Of a DNA stretch of 64,000 nucleotides, positions 8,661-19,251 are shown one piece after another. Positions within the stretch are counted from its first letter, which is position 1; every line of letters begins with the position of its first letter. The stretch is from Lysobacter sp. KIS68-7 (lineage in GTDB: Bacteria > Pseudomonadota > Gammaproteobacteria > Xanthomonadales > Xanthomonadaceae): contig NZ_CP089925.1 in NCBI RefSeq assembly GCF_021284745.1, positions 372,001 to 436,000 on the forward strand. The letters run 5' to 3'. The position numbers and the translations under genes are program-made. The notes under the pieces were generated by a model, which saw nothing but the letters and a program-made list of their open reading frames with translations, searched no databases and was not told the origin of the DNA.

Positions 8661-9902
8661 TCAGTCCGCCTGGCGACGCAGGAACGCGGGAATGTCGAGG
8701 TAGCTGCTGTCCCCGCCGAAGTCCGCCGCCGCCGGTTCGCCGCGGCCACCGCCGCCCGAACGCAGGTTCGAGGAGGCCGCACCGAAGTTCGGCACCACCG
8801 GCTCGTTGAGGTTCGCCATGGCGTCGAAGTCCGGCTGGCCCGTGGTCGCGTTGCGGACGAGCTTGATCGGCGAGCGCACCGCGTGCTCGCGCTGGCCCTG
8901 CTGCTCGAAGCCGCGCGTCGGCAATGCCTGGCGCGACACCGCACGGTTGAGGCCGGTGGCGACGACGGTGACCTTCACCTCGTCCTGCATTTCCGGATCG
9001 AGCACGGTGCCGATGACGACCGTGGCGTCTTCCGACGCGAAGTTCTCGATCGTGCGGCCCACTTCGTCGAACTCGGCCATGGTGAAGTCCGGACCGGCCG
9101 TGATGTTGACCAGGATGCCGTTGGCGCCGGAGAGATTGACGTCGTCGAGCAGCGGATTCTGGATCGCCGATTCCGCGGCGGCCTGCGCACGATCGTCGCC
9201 GCGCGCCGAACCGGTGCCCATCATCGCCAGGCCCATTTCCGACATCACGGTGCGCACGTCGGCGAAGTCGACGTTGATCAGGCCGGGACGCACGATGAGG
9301 TCGGCGATGCCCTGCACCGCACCGAGCAGCACGTCGTTCGCCGCGCGGAAGGCCTGGATCATCGTCGCGTTGCGGCCGAGCACGGTGATCAGCTTTTCGT
9401 TCGGGATCGTGATCAGCGAGTCGCAGTGCTGGCTGAGCTCGTCGATGCCCTTGAGCGCGACCTGCATGCGGCGGCGCCCTTCGAACGGGAACGGCTTGGT
9501 CACGACCGCGACCGTCAGGATCCCCATTTCCTTGGCGAGCTGCGCCACGACGGGCGCAGCGCCCGTGCCCGTGCCGCCGCCCATGCCCGCGGTGATGAAC
9601 ACCATGTCCGAGCCCTGGAGGGCATCCATGATGCGTTCGCGATCTTCCAGCGCGGCCTGGCGGCCGACCTCCGGGTTCGCGCCCGCGCCCAGGCCCTTGG
9701 TGACGTTGCTGCCGAGCTGCAACTGCAGCTTCGCGCCGCAGTTCTTGATCGCCTGCGCGTCGGTGTTGGCGGTGATGAATTCCACGCCGTCGACGCTCCC
9801 GTTGACCATGTGCGCGACGGCGTTGCCGCCGCCACCGCCCACGCCAACGACCTTGATCACTGCATTCGGGGCCATCTTTTCAACCAATTCGAAGTGCGCC
9901 AT
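8661..9902 (-). CDS. ftsZ: Cell division GTPase FtsZ
   Basis: The 413-residue tubulin homologue forms the Z ring at midcell. The glycine-rich nucleotide site starts 'GVGGGGGNAV', the tubulin signature GGGTGTG is at residues 108-114, and the T7 synergy region reads 'LINVDFADV'. After a linker of about 60 residues the protein ends with the conserved C-terminal peptide 'YLDIPAFLRRQAD', which binds FtsA and ZipA. It follows ftsA after 87 bases that contain a candidate promoter, and the mRNA has AGAGGA upstream of the ATG. Confidence 0.99.
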   Translation of the reverse strand: MAHFELVEKMAPNAVIKVVGVGGGGGNAVAHMVNGSVDGVEFITANTDAQAIKNCGAKLQLQLGSNVTKGLGAGANPEVGRQAALEDRERIMDALQGSDMVFITAGMGGGTGTGAAPVVAQLAKEMGILTVAVVTKPFPFEGRRRMQVALKGIDELSQHCDSLITIPNEKLITVLGRNATMIQAFRAANDVLLGAVQGIADLIVRPGLINVDFADVRTVMSEMGLAMMGTGSARGDDRAQAAAESAIQNPLLDDVNLSGANGILVNITAGPDFTMAEFDEVGRTIENFASEDATVVIGTVLDPEMQDEVKVTVVATGLNRAVSRQALPTRGFEQQGQREHAVRSPIKLVRNATTGQPDFDAMANLNEPVVPNFGAASSNLRSGGGGRGEPAAADFGGDSSYLDIPAFLRRQAD

Positions 9903-9917
9903 GTCCGTGTCCTCTTA

Positions 9918-9946
9918 TAGGTATGTTTTGAACTACGTCCTGCCAA
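9918..9946 (-). promoter_or_regulatory. Candidate ftsZ promoter
   Basis: On the minus strand TTGGCA (9941-9946), a 17-bp spacer and TACCTA (9918-9923) make a plausible sigma-70 promoter, 15 bases before the ftsZ start codon. A dedicated ftsZ promoter downstream of ftsA would allow extra FtsZ expression. The very short leader is a caution. Confidence 0.4.
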
Positions 9947-9989
9947 AACCAAATTCGTTCGCTTCGCCGCGCCCGCCTTCCGCTCTCCG

Positions 9990-11225
9990 CTAGAACTCGC
10001 CGCGATACCAGTTCTTCACCTTGTTGAAGAACGACCCTGCGCGGCCGGCGCTGATCGACGGCCTGCGCGGGTTCTCGATCTGGCTGCCCATCAGCAGCAG
10101 GCCGACGCCGGTGGCGTGCACCGGGTTGCCGACCACTTCGCCGAGTCCCGTGACGTGCTGCGGGATGCCCACGCGCACCGGCATCTGCAGCATTTCCTCC
10201 GCGAGTTCGACCACGCCTTCCATCTTCGACGCGCCGCCCGTGAGCACCATCCCGGCGCGCACGTGCTGTTCGAACCCACTGCGGCGCAGTTCCGCCTGCA
10301 CCATTTCGAAGATTTCCTCGTAGCGCGCCTGCACCGCCTGCGCGAGCGAATGGCGCGGCAGCCGGCGCGGCGGACGATCGCCCACGCTCGGCACCTGGAT
10401 GCTTTCCTCCGCCGTGGCCAGCTGCGCGAGCGCGCAGGCGTAGCGCACCTTGATCTGCTCGGCTTCCGGCGTCGGCGTGCGCAGCATGTGCGCGATGTCT
10501 TCGGTGACCTTGTCGCCGGCGATCGGCAGCGAGGCCGAATGCGCGATCGCGCCCTGCACGAACACGGCGATGTCGGTGGTGCCTGCGCCGAGATCCACGA
10601 GCACGACGCCGAGTTCGCGTTCGTCCGGCGTGAGCACCGCGGTGCTGGATGCGAGCGAGGCGAGGATCAGATCGTCCACCTGCAGGCCGCAGCGCTGCAC
10701 GCACTTGCTGATGTTCGCCGCCGCCGACTGCGCGCACACCACCAGGTGCGCGTGCACTTCCAGGCGCACGCCCGTCATGCCCACCGGATTGCGGATGCCT
10801 TCCTGCGAATCGTCGAGCACGTAGTCGCGCGGGATCGCGTGGAGGATCTTCTGGTCGGCCGGGATGGCGACCGCCTTCGCGGCATCGAGCACGCGATCCA
10901 GGTCGGCGTAGGTGACCTCGCCGTCGCGGATCGGCGCGATGCCCTGCGAATTGCGGCACTGCACGTGGTTGCCGGAGATCGAGGCGTACACCGAGCGCAC
11001 TTCGCAGCCGGCCATCAGCTCGGCTTCCTCGACCGCGCGCTGGATCGACTGCACCGTCGATTCGATATCCACCACCACGCCGCGCTTGAGGCCGCGCGAT
11101 TCGTGCGAGCCGATGCCGATCACTTCGATCGGGCTGCCCGGTGAGTATTCGCCGACGAGCGCGGTGACCTTCGACGTGCCGATGTCGAGGCCCACGATCA
11201 GGGATTTGTCGCCTTTGCGGTTCAT
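9990..11225 (-). CDS. ftsA: Cell division protein FtsA
   Basis: The 411-residue actin-family ATPase tethers FtsZ filaments to the membrane and recruits later division proteins. Visible features are the phosphate-1 loop 'LIVGLDIGTSKVTALVGE' at the N-terminus, the SHS2/1C domain, 'VVLVDLGAGTTDIAVF' (phosphate-2), 'VLTGGASKMEGVVELAEEML' (adenosine region) and a C-terminal amphipathic end 'FFNKVKNWYRGEF' for membrane binding. The ATG at 11225 overlaps the ftsQ stop (ATGA). The frame stays open far upstream, but family length supports this start. Confidence 0.98.
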   Translation of the reverse strand: MNRKGDKSLIVGLDIGTSKVTALVGEYSPGSPIEVIGIGSHESRGLKRGVVVDIESTVQSIQRAVEEAELMAGCEVRSVYASISGNHVQCRNSQGIAPIRDGEVTYADLDRVLDAAKAVAIPADQKILHAIPRDYVLDDSQEGIRNPVGMTGVRLEVHAHLVVCAQSAAANISKCVQRCGLQVDDLILASLASSTAVLTPDERELGVVLVDLGAGTTDIAVFVQGAIAHSASLPIAGDKVTEDIAHMLRTPTPEAEQIKVRYACALAQLATAEESIQVPSVGDRPPRRLPRHSLAQAVQARYEEIFEMVQAELRRSGFEQHVRAGMVLTGGASKMEGVVELAEEMLQMPVRVGIPQHVTGLGEVVGNPVHATGVGLLLMGSQIENPRRPSISAGRAGSFFNKVKNWYRGEF

Positions 11226-11980
11226 GTGTTTCCTTGCGAAGTCGTACTGGCCGGCGCGGGTGCGGGCAACTCGCCCCACTGCAACGCGAAGCCATTGGTG
11301 TAGCGAAGATCGGCGCGACGCAGCAGGCCCTGCGGCTGCGCGAGCAGCTGCGGCAGCAGGCGCGCGAAGCGCGACAGGCGCGGGCGCGCATCGCTGCGGC
11401 CCACGATCACCTCGGTGCTGCCCGCGACCGGCGTGGTGCCCGCGAGCACCAGGGACCAGCTGCCGCGCGCATCGAGCTTCAGCGCGCGCACGTCCTGGCC
11501 GGTGCTGGCGAACAACACGCGCGATTCGTTGTAGAGCGCGACCACGTCCTGCACGCGCGCATCGGGGCCGCCAAGCAAGGGCAGCGAGGCCGGCACGCGA
11601 ATCCCCTTCACGGGGAACAGGCGGCCGTGTTCGGACAACAGGCGGTCCTCGCCCCAGCGCGCGAACGGGCGGTGCTCGACCACGTGCACTTCCAGCACGT
11701 CGGGCCAGTGCTTGCGCACTTCCGCGCGCTCCACCCACGGCAGGCGCGCCACCGCTTCCTGCGCGTCCTCGAGCTTCACGGCGAAGAAGCCGCGCTTCGC
11801 AAACGGCAGCACCGTCGCGCGCAACTGCTGCTCGTTGACGTTGTGCAACGACCCCTGCACGCGCAGCGTGCGCAACGGCCACCGCTCGGAAGCGATCCAG
11901 CCGTTGAGCAGCGCGACCACCGGCAGCGCGACGAGCGCCACCGCCAGGGTCCACGCGAGGATGCGCAGGAGGGCGTTCAC
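11222..11980 (-). CDS. ftsQ: Cell division protein FtsQ
   Basis: The 252-residue bitopic protein links cytoplasmic and periplasmic divisome parts in the FtsQBL complex. It has a short cytoplasmic N-terminus, a transmembrane helix (about residues 6-27), a POTRA domain ('[18 protein letters not shown]') and a beta domain ('[26 protein letters not shown]'). The start is GTG at 11980, overlapping the ddlB stop (GTGA). The stop overlaps ftsA (ATGA). No ftsB lies in the cluster, which is usual. Confidence 0.96.
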   Translation of the reverse strand: MNALLRILAWTLAVALVALPVVALLNGWIASERWPLRTLRVQGSLHNVNEQQLRATVLPFAKRGFFAVKLEDAQEAVARLPWVERAEVRKHWPDVLEVHVVEHRPFARWGEDRLLSEHGRLFPVKGIRVPASLPLLGGPDARVQDVVALYNESRVLFASTGQDVRALKLDARGSWSLVLAGTTPVAGSTEVIVGRSDARPRLSRFARLLPQLLAQPQGLLRRADLRYTNGFALQWGELPAPAPASTTSQGNT

Positions 11981-12966
11981 TTGCGCCCACCTCCGTCGCG
12001 GTCGAGCGAGGTTTCGAGCACGCGCCAGCACAGCTCGTCGAACTCGATGCCTTCCTGGCGCGCGGCCTTGGGCACCAGCGAGTGGCTGGTCATGCCCGGC
12101 GCGGTGTTCACTTCGAGCAGGTAGAACTTGCCGGTGGCGCGATCGCGCATCACGTCGACGCGCGCCCAGCCGCTGCAGTCCACGGCCTTGAACGCGGCCA
12201 CGGAGATGCGCTTGATTTCTTCTTCGGCTTCGCCGTCCAGGCCCGGGCACAGGTACTGCGTGTCTTCGGCCACGTACTTGGCGTGGTAGTCGTACCACTG
12301 GCCCTTCGGCACGATGCGGATCGAGGGCAGCGCGTTGTCGCCGAGCACGGCGACGGTGAGTTCGTCGCCTTCGATCAGCTGTTCCATCAGCAGTTCGCCG
12401 CGCGCTTCCTCATCGATGTAGCGCTTGGCCAGTTCGATCGCGGCATCCAGGTCGGCTTCGGAATACACGCGCGAAACGCCCACGCTGGAACCTTCGGCCG
12501 CGGGCTTCACGATCACCGGCAGGCCGAGCGACTTTGCCGCCGCATGCACGTCCGCGCCCTTGCCCAACTGCACGTAACGCGGCGTCGGCAGACCGAGCGA
12601 CAGCCACACCTGCTTGGTGCGGATCTTGTCCATGCTCAGCGCGGAGCCCAGCACGCCCGAGCCGGTGTACGGCACGCCCATCGCATCGAGCAGGCCCTGC
12701 AGCACGCCGTCCTCGCCGCCGCCGGCATGGCCGTGGAGGATGTTGAACACGCGCGTGAAATGCTTGTCCTGCAATTCGCGGATCAGGTTCGGAATGCCAT
12801 CGACCGCATCGGCGGCGATGCCGCGCGAACGCAGCGCATCGAGCACGTTGCGGCCGGAGTCGAGCGAAACCTCGCGCTCGGAACTGGTGCCGCCCATCAG
12901 CACGGCGACGCGGCCGAATGCGGCCGGATCGGTCACGCGCAGCGGGGGGAATTTGTCGCGGTTCAC
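11977..12966 (-). CDS. ddlB: D-alanine--D-alanine ligase
   Basis: The 329-residue ATP-grasp enzyme makes D-Ala-D-Ala for the muropeptide. Family signatures are '[17 protein letters not shown]' near the N-terminus, '[15 protein letters not shown]' (N-terminal signature), '[19 protein letters not shown]' (ATP binding) and '[20 protein letters not shown]' (C-terminal signature). Its ATG overlaps the murC stop by four bases and its stop overlaps the GTG of ftsQ. Confidence 0.98.
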   Translation of the reverse strand: MNRDKFPPLRVTDPAAFGRVAVLMGGTSSEREVSLDSGRNVLDALRSRGIAADAVDGIPNLIRELQDKHFTRVFNILHGHAGGGEDGVLQGLLDAMGVPYTGSGVLGSALSMDKIRTKQVWLSLGLPTPRYVQLGKGADVHAAAKSLGLPVIVKPAAEGSSVGVSRVYSEADLDAAIELAKRYIDEEARGELLMEQLIEGDELTVAVLGDNALPSIRIVPKGQWYDYHAKYVAEDTQYLCPGLDGEAEEEIKRISVAAFKAVDCSGWARVDVMRDRATGKFYLLEVNTAPGMTSHSLVPKAARQEGIEFDELCWRVLETSLDRDGGGRK

Positions 12967-14405
12967 TTGCCTGCTCCTTCGAAACCTTGCGTGGCGAGCT
13001 GCTGCGCCGCGGCGCCGATGTCGCCGGCCCCCATCAGCAACAGCAGGTCGCCGTCGTTCAACACATCCGGCAACACGTCGGCCAGGTCGCTTGCGCCCCC
13101 CACCACGATGGGATCCACGCGGCCACGCGTGCGGATCGCACGTGCCAGCGCCTTCGCATCGGCACCGGTGATCGGCGCTTCGCCGGCCGGATACACCTCG
13201 GTCAGCACCAGCGCATCCACCGTCGACAACACCGCCGCGAACTCATCGAACAGATCGCGCGTGCGGCTGTAGCGATGCGGCTGGAACGCGACGACCAGGC
13301 GCTTGTCCGGCCAACCGCCGCGCGCCGCGGCGAACACCGCTTCGAGCTCCTTCGGGTGGTGGCCGTAGTCGTCGACCAACTGCACGGTCGCGCCCTTCGC
13401 CGTCTTCAGCTGCGCGAGCACGTTGAAGCGGCGGCCGATGCCTTCGAACTTCGCGAGTGCAGCGGCGATCGCCGCCGGCGCCACGCCGAGCTGCCAACCG
13501 ATGGCCGCCGCGGCGAGCGCGTTCTGTACGTTGTGGCGTCCCGGCAGCGCGAGCTGCACCTGCGTGCGCGAACCATCGGGCAGGTGCAGCATGAAGTGCA
13601 TGCACGCGCCTTCCTGGCGGACGTCTTCGGCGCGCACGTCGGCCTCCGGCGCGAAGCCGTAGCTCATGACGTGGCGCGGCGTGTCCTTGGCAAGCGCTTC
13701 GACTTCCGGATCGTCGATGCACAGCACCGCCAGGCCGTAGAACGGCAGGCGATGCAGGAACTCGGCGAAGGCGGCCTGCACGTTCGCGAAGTCGCCGCCG
13801 TAGTTCTCGAGGTGGTCCGCGTCGATGTTGGTGACCACCGCGACCGCGGGGTTCAGGCGCAGGAAGCTGCCATCGCTTTCATCCGCTTCGGCCACCAGCC
13901 ACTGGCCGCCGCCGAGCCGCGCATTCGCGCCGGCCGCGAGCAGCTTGCCGCCGATGACGAAGGTTGGATCCATGCCGCCCTCGCCCAGCACGCTGGCGAC
14001 GAGCGAGGTCGTGGTCGTCTTGCCGTGCGTGCCGGCCACCGCGATGCCGCGGCGGAAGCGCATCAGCTCGGCAAGCATCTCCGCGCGCGGCACGATGGGG
14101 ATGCGCAGTGCGCGCGCTTCCATCAGTTCCGGGTTGTCCTTGCGGATCGCGCTTGACACCACCACGCAATCGGTATCGAGCACGTTGGCCGCGCTGTGGC
14201 CGCGATGTACCTTCGCGCCGAGCTGCGCGAGGCGACGCGTGACCGCGTTGTCCGCGTTGTCCGAGCCCGAGACCTGGTAGCCGAGCGTGCACAGCACCTC
14301 CGCGATCCCGCTCATCCCGACGCCGCCGATGCCGATGAAGTGCACGCGCGGATAGGCCTTCGCGAGGTCGCCGGTGGTCTGCAGGCGGCGTTGCACGTTG
14401 GGCAT
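12963..14405 (-). CDS. murC: UDP-N-acetylmuramate--L-alanine ligase
   Basis: The 480-residue Mur ligase adds L-Ala to UDP-MurNAc. Visible motifs are '[17 protein letters not shown]' (Rossmann-like N domain), the P-loop '[13 protein letters not shown]', and the C domain with '[13 protein letters not shown]' and '[16 protein letters not shown]'. The ATG at 14405 overlaps the murG stop by one base (TGATG). The open frame continues upstream inside murG as a shadow, but the family N-terminus fits here. Confidence 0.98.
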   Translation of the reverse strand: MPNVQRRLQTTGDLAKAYPRVHFIGIGGVGMSGIAEVLCTLGYQVSGSDNADNAVTRRLAQLGAKVHRGHSAANVLDTDCVVVSSAIRKDNPELMEARALRIPIVPRAEMLAELMRFRRGIAVAGTHGKTTTTSLVASVLGEGGMDPTFVIGGKLLAAGANARLGGGQWLVAEADESDGSFLRLNPAVAVVTNIDADHLENYGGDFANVQAAFAEFLHRLPFYGLAVLCIDDPEVEALAKDTPRHVMSYGFAPEADVRAEDVRQEGACMHFMLHLPDGSRTQVQLALPGRHNVQNALAAAAIGWQLGVAPAAIAAALAKFEGIGRRFNVLAQLKTAKGATVQLVDDYGHHPKELEAVFAAARGGWPDKRLVVAFQPHRYSRTRDLFDEFAAVLSTVDALVLTEVYPAGEAPITGADAKALARAIRTRGRVDPIVVGGASDLADVLPDVLNDGDLLLLMGAGDIGAAAQQLATQGFEGAGK

Positions 14406-15499
14406 CACGCGGCCTCCCGCAGCTTGATTTCGTCGAGCACGATGTCCGCCACGCGCGCGGCGGCATCGGGCTTCGCGATGGCGCGCGCGGCTTGGGCCAT
14501 CGCCATGCGCTTGGCGGGATCGGCGCGCAGTTCGCGCAGCACGTCGACCAGGCGCGCGGCGAGTTGGTCGTCCTGCGGCAACAGTTCCGCCGCGCCGCGT
14601 TCGACGAGGAACTCGGCGTTGCGCGTCTGGTGGTCGTCTACCGCCTGCGGGAACGGCACCAGCACGCTGCCCACGCCCGCGGCGCACAGTTCGGCGAGCG
14701 TCAGCGCACCCGCGCGGCAGACCACGAGGTCCGCCCAGCCGTAGGCACCCGCCATGTCGGCGATGAAAGGTTCGACGCTCGCCTTCAGGCCGGCCTGCGC
14801 ATACGCGGCTTCGGCATCGGCGCGCAGCTTTTCGCCGCACTGGTGGCGCACTTCGATCCCCGCATCGGCGAGTTCGCGCAGCGCCTGCGGCACGGCCATG
14901 TTCAACGCACGCGCGCCCTGGCTGCCGCCGAGCACGAGCAGGCGGAAACGATCGCCGGCGTCGGCCAGGCGCAACTGCGGCGGCGCGACGGCCGCGATCT
15001 CGCCACGCACGGGATTGCCCACCACTTCTTCGATCATGTTGCGGAACGTCTGCGGAAAACCGGTGAGGACGCGGCGCGCGAAACGCGCGAGCACGCGATT
15101 GGTGAAGCCCGGCGCGCGGTTCTGTTCGTGGACGATCAGCGGCACGCCGGCGAGCTTCGCGGCCATGCCGCCTGGGCCCGCGGCGTAGCCGCCGAAACTG
15201 ATGACCGCGCGCGGCTTGCGTCGTGCGACGACGCGCGAGGCGGCGCGCACCGCGCCGATCACGCGCAGCGGCGCACCGAGCAGCGTGGCGATGCCCTTGC
15301 CGCGCAGGCCCTTCACCGCGATCGTGTCGATGGCGATGTCGTGCTGCGGCACCAGGCGCGTTTCCATGCCGCCGTCCGCACCGAGCCAGGTGACGTCGAC
15401 GCCGCGATCGCGCAGCGCGTGCGCGACCGCAAGGCCCGGAAAAATGTGCCCGCCGGTGCCGCCGGCGAGGATCATGACGCTGGGGGTTTGTGCGCTCAT
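14405..15499 (-). CDS. murG: Undecaprenyldiphospho-muramoylpentapeptide GlcNAc transferase MurG
   Basis: The 364-residue GT28 glycosyltransferase converts lipid I to lipid II on the cytoplasmic face of the membrane. The glycine-rich '[19 protein letters not shown]', '[25 protein letters not shown]' and the donor-site '[17 protein letters not shown]' are intact. It overlaps ftsW by four bases and murC by one. Confidence 0.98.
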   Translation of the reverse strand: MSAQTPSVMILAGGTGGHIFPGLAVAHALRDRGVDVTWLGADGGMETRLVPQHDIAIDTIAVKGLRGKGIATLLGAPLRVIGAVRAASRVVARRKPRAVISFGGYAAGPGGMAAKLAGVPLIVHEQNRAPGFTNRVLARFARRVLTGFPQTFRNMIEEVVGNPVRGEIAAVAPPQLRLADAGDRFRLLVLGGSQGARALNMAVPQALRELADAGIEVRHQCGEKLRADAEAAYAQAGLKASVEPFIADMAGAYGWADLVVCRAGALTLAELCAAGVGSVLVPFPQAVDDHQTRNAEFLVERGAAELLPQDDQLAARLVDVLRELRADPAKRMAMAQAARAIAKPDAAARVADIVLDEIKLREAA

Positions 15500-16794
15500 C
15501 CGAGCTTCCCCAGGGTCGGTTCGATGCGCTGGCGCAGGCGGCTCGTGCCGCGCACGCTCGCCGTTGCCGCAACCGCTGCCGGCTGCGCGGTCGCCGGCAT
15601 GTTGCCCGGCGAGGGCTGCAGCGCTTCGCCGCGCAGGCGCGCGACCTGGCGTTCGGCGCGATCGAGTTCATAGGACACGCGCAGCAACAGGCCGAGCGCC
15701 ATGGACGTCATCAGCACGCTCGAGCCGCCGGAGGAAATCAGCGGCAGCGTCAGGCCCTTGGTGGGCAGCAGTCCGAGGTTCACGCCGATCGACACGAAAC
15801 TCTGCAGGCTCATCCACAGCGCGATGCCGAAGGCGCAATAGCCCGCGAAGTGGCGACGCATCTCCACGCACTTCAGGCCGATCCAGAACGCGCGGCCCGC
15901 GAGCAGCGCATACAAGCCCACCACCAGCGACACGCCGACCAGGCCGAGTTCCTCCGCGATGACCGCGAGGATGAAGTCGGTATGCGCTTCGGGCAGGTAG
16001 GAGAGCTTCTGCACCGACGCACCCAGGCCCACGCCGAACACTTCGCCGCGGCCCACGGCCATCAGCGCATTCGTTAGCTGGTAGCCGCTGTCGAAGGGAT
16101 CGGCCCAGGGATTCATGAAGGAGGTGAAGCGACGCACGCGATACGGTTCGGCGATCGCGATCGCCGCCAGGACCGGCAGGCCGACCAGCACCGGGCCGAA
16201 CATGCGCGGCATGTTCACGCCGCCGAGCACGAGCATGCCGGCGGTGATGGCGAGGATGAGCGAGAGCGAACCGAAGTCCGGCTGCAGGATCAGCAGGCCC
16301 ACCAGCGCCACGGCGACGCCGAGCGGCTTAAGCATCGCCTTCCACGTCGCATTGACCTCGTCGCGGAAACGCACGAGGTAGCTCGCCAGCCACACGATGT
16401 AGAGCAGCTTGACCGCTTCCACCGCCTGGAAATTCGAGACGCCCAGGTTGAGCCAGCGGCGCGCGCCGTTCACCGTGCGCCCGATGCCCGGCACGAACAC
16501 CGCCAGCAACAACACGAAGCAGGCCAGCAGCAACAACTGGTTGTGCGATTCGATCGTCTTCAGCTCGGTGCGCATCATCCACAGCGCCAGGCCGACGCCG
16601 CCGGCCAGGAACACGAGATGGCGCGTGAGGAAATAGAACGGCCCGACGTTCAGCCCCTCGCCGATCGCGATCGAGCTCGAAGCGACCATCACCACGCCCA
16701 TGCAGGCGAGCGCGATCGACGCGCCCAGCAGCCACGGATCGAAGCGGCCTTCGATGGCGTCGAGTCGTGTCGCCTGGCGCGGGGTGTCGGTCAT
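15496..16794 (-). CDS. ftsW: SEDS peptidoglycan glycosyltransferase FtsW
   Basis: The 432-residue SEDS protein has about ten membrane helices and polymerises lipid II at the septum with FtsI. The signature '[43 protein letters not shown]' region and the terminal '[24 protein letters not shown]' are present. About 50 residues after the last helix form a basic, alanine- and proline-rich tail. The ATG at 16794 overlaps the mraY stop by one base; the longer open frame upstream lies in mraY. Confidence 0.97.
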   Translation of the reverse strand: MTDTPRQATRLDAIEGRFDPWLLGASIALACMGVVMVASSSIAIGEGLNVGPFYFLTRHLVFLAGGVGLALWMMRTELKTIESHNQLLLLACFVLLLAVFVPGIGRTVNGARRWLNLGVSNFQAVEAVKLLYIVWLASYLVRFRDEVNATWKAMLKPLGVAVALVGLLILQPDFGSLSLILAITAGMLVLGGVNMPRMFGPVLVGLPVLAAIAIAEPYRVRRFTSFMNPWADPFDSGYQLTNALMAVGRGEVFGVGLGASVQKLSYLPEAHTDFILAVIAEELGLVGVSLVVGLYALLAGRAFWIGLKCVEMRRHFAGYCAFGIALWMSLQSFVSIGVNLGLLPTKGLTLPLISSGGSSVLMTSMALGLLLRVSYELDRAERQVARLRGEALQPSPGNMPATAQPAAVAATASVRGTSRLRQRIEPTLGKLG

Positions 16795-17879
16795 CAGCGC
16801 ACCTTCAACGTGGCCAAACCGACCAGCACGAGGATCACGGAGATGATCCAGAAGCGCACGATCACGCGCGGCTCCGGCCAACCCTTGAGCTCGAAGTGGT
16901 GGTGGATGGGGGCCATGCGGAACACCCGCTTGCCCGTGAGCTTGAACGAGGCGACCTGGATCATCACCGACAGCGTTTCGATCACGAACACGCCGCCCAT
17001 CACGACCAGCACGAGTTCCTGGCGCACGATCACCGCGATGCAACCGAGCACCGCGCCGAGCGCGAGCGCACCGATGTCGCCCATGAACACCATGGCCGGA
17101 TAGGTGTTGAACCAGAGGAATCCCAATCCCGCGCCTGCGATGGCGGCGCAGATGATCACGAGTTCACCTGCCCCGGGCACCGCTGGAATTTGCAGGTACT
17201 CGGAGAACACCGCGTTGCCCGACGCGTAGGCGAACACGCCCAGCGCGCAGGCGACGAGCACGCTCGGCATGATCGCGAGGCCATCGAGGCCGTCGGTGAG
17301 GTTCACCGCGTTGGAGAAACCGACGATCCAGAAGTACGCGATCGCCACGAACGTGATCGAGGCCAGCGGCAGCGCCACCGTCTTGAAGAACGGGATGTAG
17401 AAGTTCGTCGCCGCCGGTGCATCCGCCGTGTACCAGAGGAACAGGCCGGCCCCGAGGCCGAACAGCGACTGCAGCAGGTACTTCCAGCGCGACTTCATGC
17501 CGTTGGGATCGCGCTTGACGATCTTGATCCAGTCGTCCCACCAGCCGATCGCGCCGAAAGCCACCATCACCGCGAGCACGAGCCACACGTAGCGGTTGCG
17601 CAGGTCGCCCCACAGCAGCACCGAGGCGATGATCGTGAGCAGGATCAGCGCGCCGCCCATCGTCGGCGTGCCCGCCTTGGAGAAGTGCGACTGCGGGCCG
17701 TCCTTGCGGATCGGCTGGCCGCCCTTGAGCTGCGCCAGGCGGCGGATGACCGCCGGGCCCCACCACAGCGAGAGTGCGAGCGCAGTGAGCGCGCTGAGGA
17801 TGCCGCGGAACGTGAGGTAGCCGAAGAGTCCGAACAGGCTCTGCAGTTGTTCCAGCCAGCGGAAGAGTTCAAGCAGCAT
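16794..17879 (-). CDS. mraY: Phospho-N-acetylmuramoyl-pentapeptide transferase MraY
   Basis: The 361-residue membrane enzyme makes lipid I from UDP-MurNAc-pentapeptide and undecaprenyl phosphate. The aspartate-rich 'GWWDDWIKI', '[14 protein letters not shown]' and '[15 protein letters not shown]' motifs, and the '[11 protein letters not shown]' histidine motif, are all visible. The ATG at 17879 lies inside the end of murF (11-base overlap). Confidence 0.98.
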   Translation of the reverse strand: MLLELFRWLEQLQSLFGLFGYLTFRGILSALTALALSLWWGPAVIRRLAQLKGGQPIRKDGPQSHFSKAGTPTMGGALILLTIIASVLLWGDLRNRYVWLVLAVMVAFGAIGWWDDWIKIVKRDPNGMKSRWKYLLQSLFGLGAGLFLWYTADAPAATNFYIPFFKTVALPLASITFVAIAYFWIVGFSNAVNLTDGLDGLAIMPSVLVACALGVFAYASGNAVFSEYLQIPAVPGAGELVIICAAIAGAGLGFLWFNTYPAMVFMGDIGALALGAVLGCIAVIVRQELVLVVMGGVFVIETLSVMIQVASFKLTGKRVFRMAPIHHHFELKGWPEPRVIVRFWIISVILVLVGLATLKVR

Positions 17880-19251
17880 GCGGATCGTTCCCCTCGTCGC
17901 GCAGCAGCGCCGACACGATCTTGTCCATCGCGCTTCCGCGCGACCCCTTGACCAACACGCGTACGCCCTCGCGCAGGCCGCTGCGCAATGCTTCGGCCAG
18001 TTGCGCGTGCGTCGCGAAATGATGTCCGTCTTCGCCGAAGGCCTCGACCGCGTGCTGGCTGAGCGGACCCAGCGCATACAGGCGTTCGATGCCGGCGCTC
18101 TTCGCGCGGCGGCCGGCTTCGGCGTGCAGCAGTTCGGCGTCGGCGCCGAGTTCGCGCATGTCGCCGAGCACCAGCCAGGCGCGATCGCCACTGGAGGCGA
18201 GCGTGTCGATGGCGGCGTTGAGCGAACCCGGATTGGCGTTGTAGCTGTCGTCGATCAGCACCGCGCCGCTCGACAACTTGTGCGCGACCAGGCGACCGGC
18301 CACCGGGCGCGCGGCGGCCAGGCCGGCGGCGATCGCTTCCGGTTCCACACCCGCGCCCAACGCGATCGACGCGGCCGCGAGTGCGTTCAGGACGTTGTGA
18401 CGCCCCTGCATCGCCAGGTCCACTTCAACTTCGCCGATGGGCGTGACCATCAGGAAGCGCGCGCTTTCGGCATCGAGCTCGATCGCCTGCGCGGTCACGT
18501 CGCTGCTGGCGTCCAGGCCGAAGCGGATCAGGCGGCGGCCGTGTGCGCGCTCGGCGAAGTACGGCGCGAACGCGTCGTCGGCGTTGATCACGGCGACACC
18601 GTCCGCGGGCAGCGCGTCGTAGATCGCGCCCTTGGTGTCGGCCACGCCGAGCAGGCTGCCCATGCGTTCCAGGTGCGCCGGCGCGATGTTGTTCACCACG
18701 CTGATGTCCGGGCGCGCGATCGCAGTGAGATACGCGATGTCGCCCGGCTTGCCCGCGCCCATCTCGTACACGGCGAAGCGCGCGTCTTCCGGCGCTTCGA
18801 GTACGGCGAGCGGCAGGCCGATCTCGTTGTTGCGATTGCCCGGGTTGGCGTACACGTCGCCCGCTTGCGGGAACGCTTCGCGCAGGATGGACAGCACCAG
18901 CGTCTTCACGCTGGTCTTGCCGTTGCTGCCGGTGATCGCGATGACCTTGGTGCGGCGCTCGCGCTGCACCGCCGCGGCGAAGGCCGCAAGCGCGCGCTCG
19001 GTGTCGGCCACCAAGATCTGCGGCAGGCCCGCATCGGATTCGCGCGAGACCAGCGCGGCGACGGCGCCGTTGCGCACGGCTTCGCGCAGGTGGTCGTGGC
19101 CGTCGAAGCGCTCGCCCTTCAGCGCGATGAACAGCGCGCGTCCGCGCGGCATGTTGCGCGTGTCGGTCGCGGGCAGGTCGACGGTGACGTCCTCGCCGAT
19201 GACGCGCCCGCCCACCATGTTCGCGATCCGCGACAGCGGCATGGCGATCAT
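17869..19251 (-). CDS. murF: UDP-N-acetylmuramoyl-tripeptide--D-alanyl-D-alanine ligase
   Basis: The 460-residue Mur ligase attaches D-Ala-D-Ala to the tripeptide. It shows '[26 protein letters not shown]' (N domain), the P-loop '[16 protein letters not shown]', '[18 protein letters not shown]' and '[13 protein letters not shown]'. The ATG at 19251 overlaps the murE stop (ATGA); another ATG three codons on at 19242 is possible. Confidence 0.97.
   Translation of the reverse strand: MIAMPLSRIANMVGGRVIGEDVTVDLPATDTRNMPRGRALFIALKGERFDGHDHLREAVRNGAVAALVSRESDAGLPQILVADTERALAAFAAAVQRERRTKVIAITGSNGKTSVKTLVLSILREAFPQAGDVYANPGNRNNEIGLPLAVLEAPEDARFAVYEMGAGKPGDIAYLTAIARPDISVVNNIAPAHLERMGSLLGVADTKGAIYDALPADGVAVINADDAFAPYFAERAHGRRLIRFGLDASSDVTAQAIELDAESARFLMVTPIGEVEVDLAMQGRHNVLNALAAASIALGAGVEPEAIAAGLAAARPVAGRLVAHKLSSGAVLIDDSYNANPGSLNAAIDTLASSGDRAWLVLGDMRELGADAELLHAEAGRRAKSAGIERLYALGPLSQHAVEAFGEDGHHFATHAQLAEALRSGLREGVRVLVKGSRGSAMDKIVSALLRDEGNDPHAA

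Noticed and set aside
12963-15671. 902-codon reading of murC through murG
   Set aside because: The upstream part is an out-of-frame shadow of murG. MurC homology begins at the ATG at 14405, which overlaps the murG stop.
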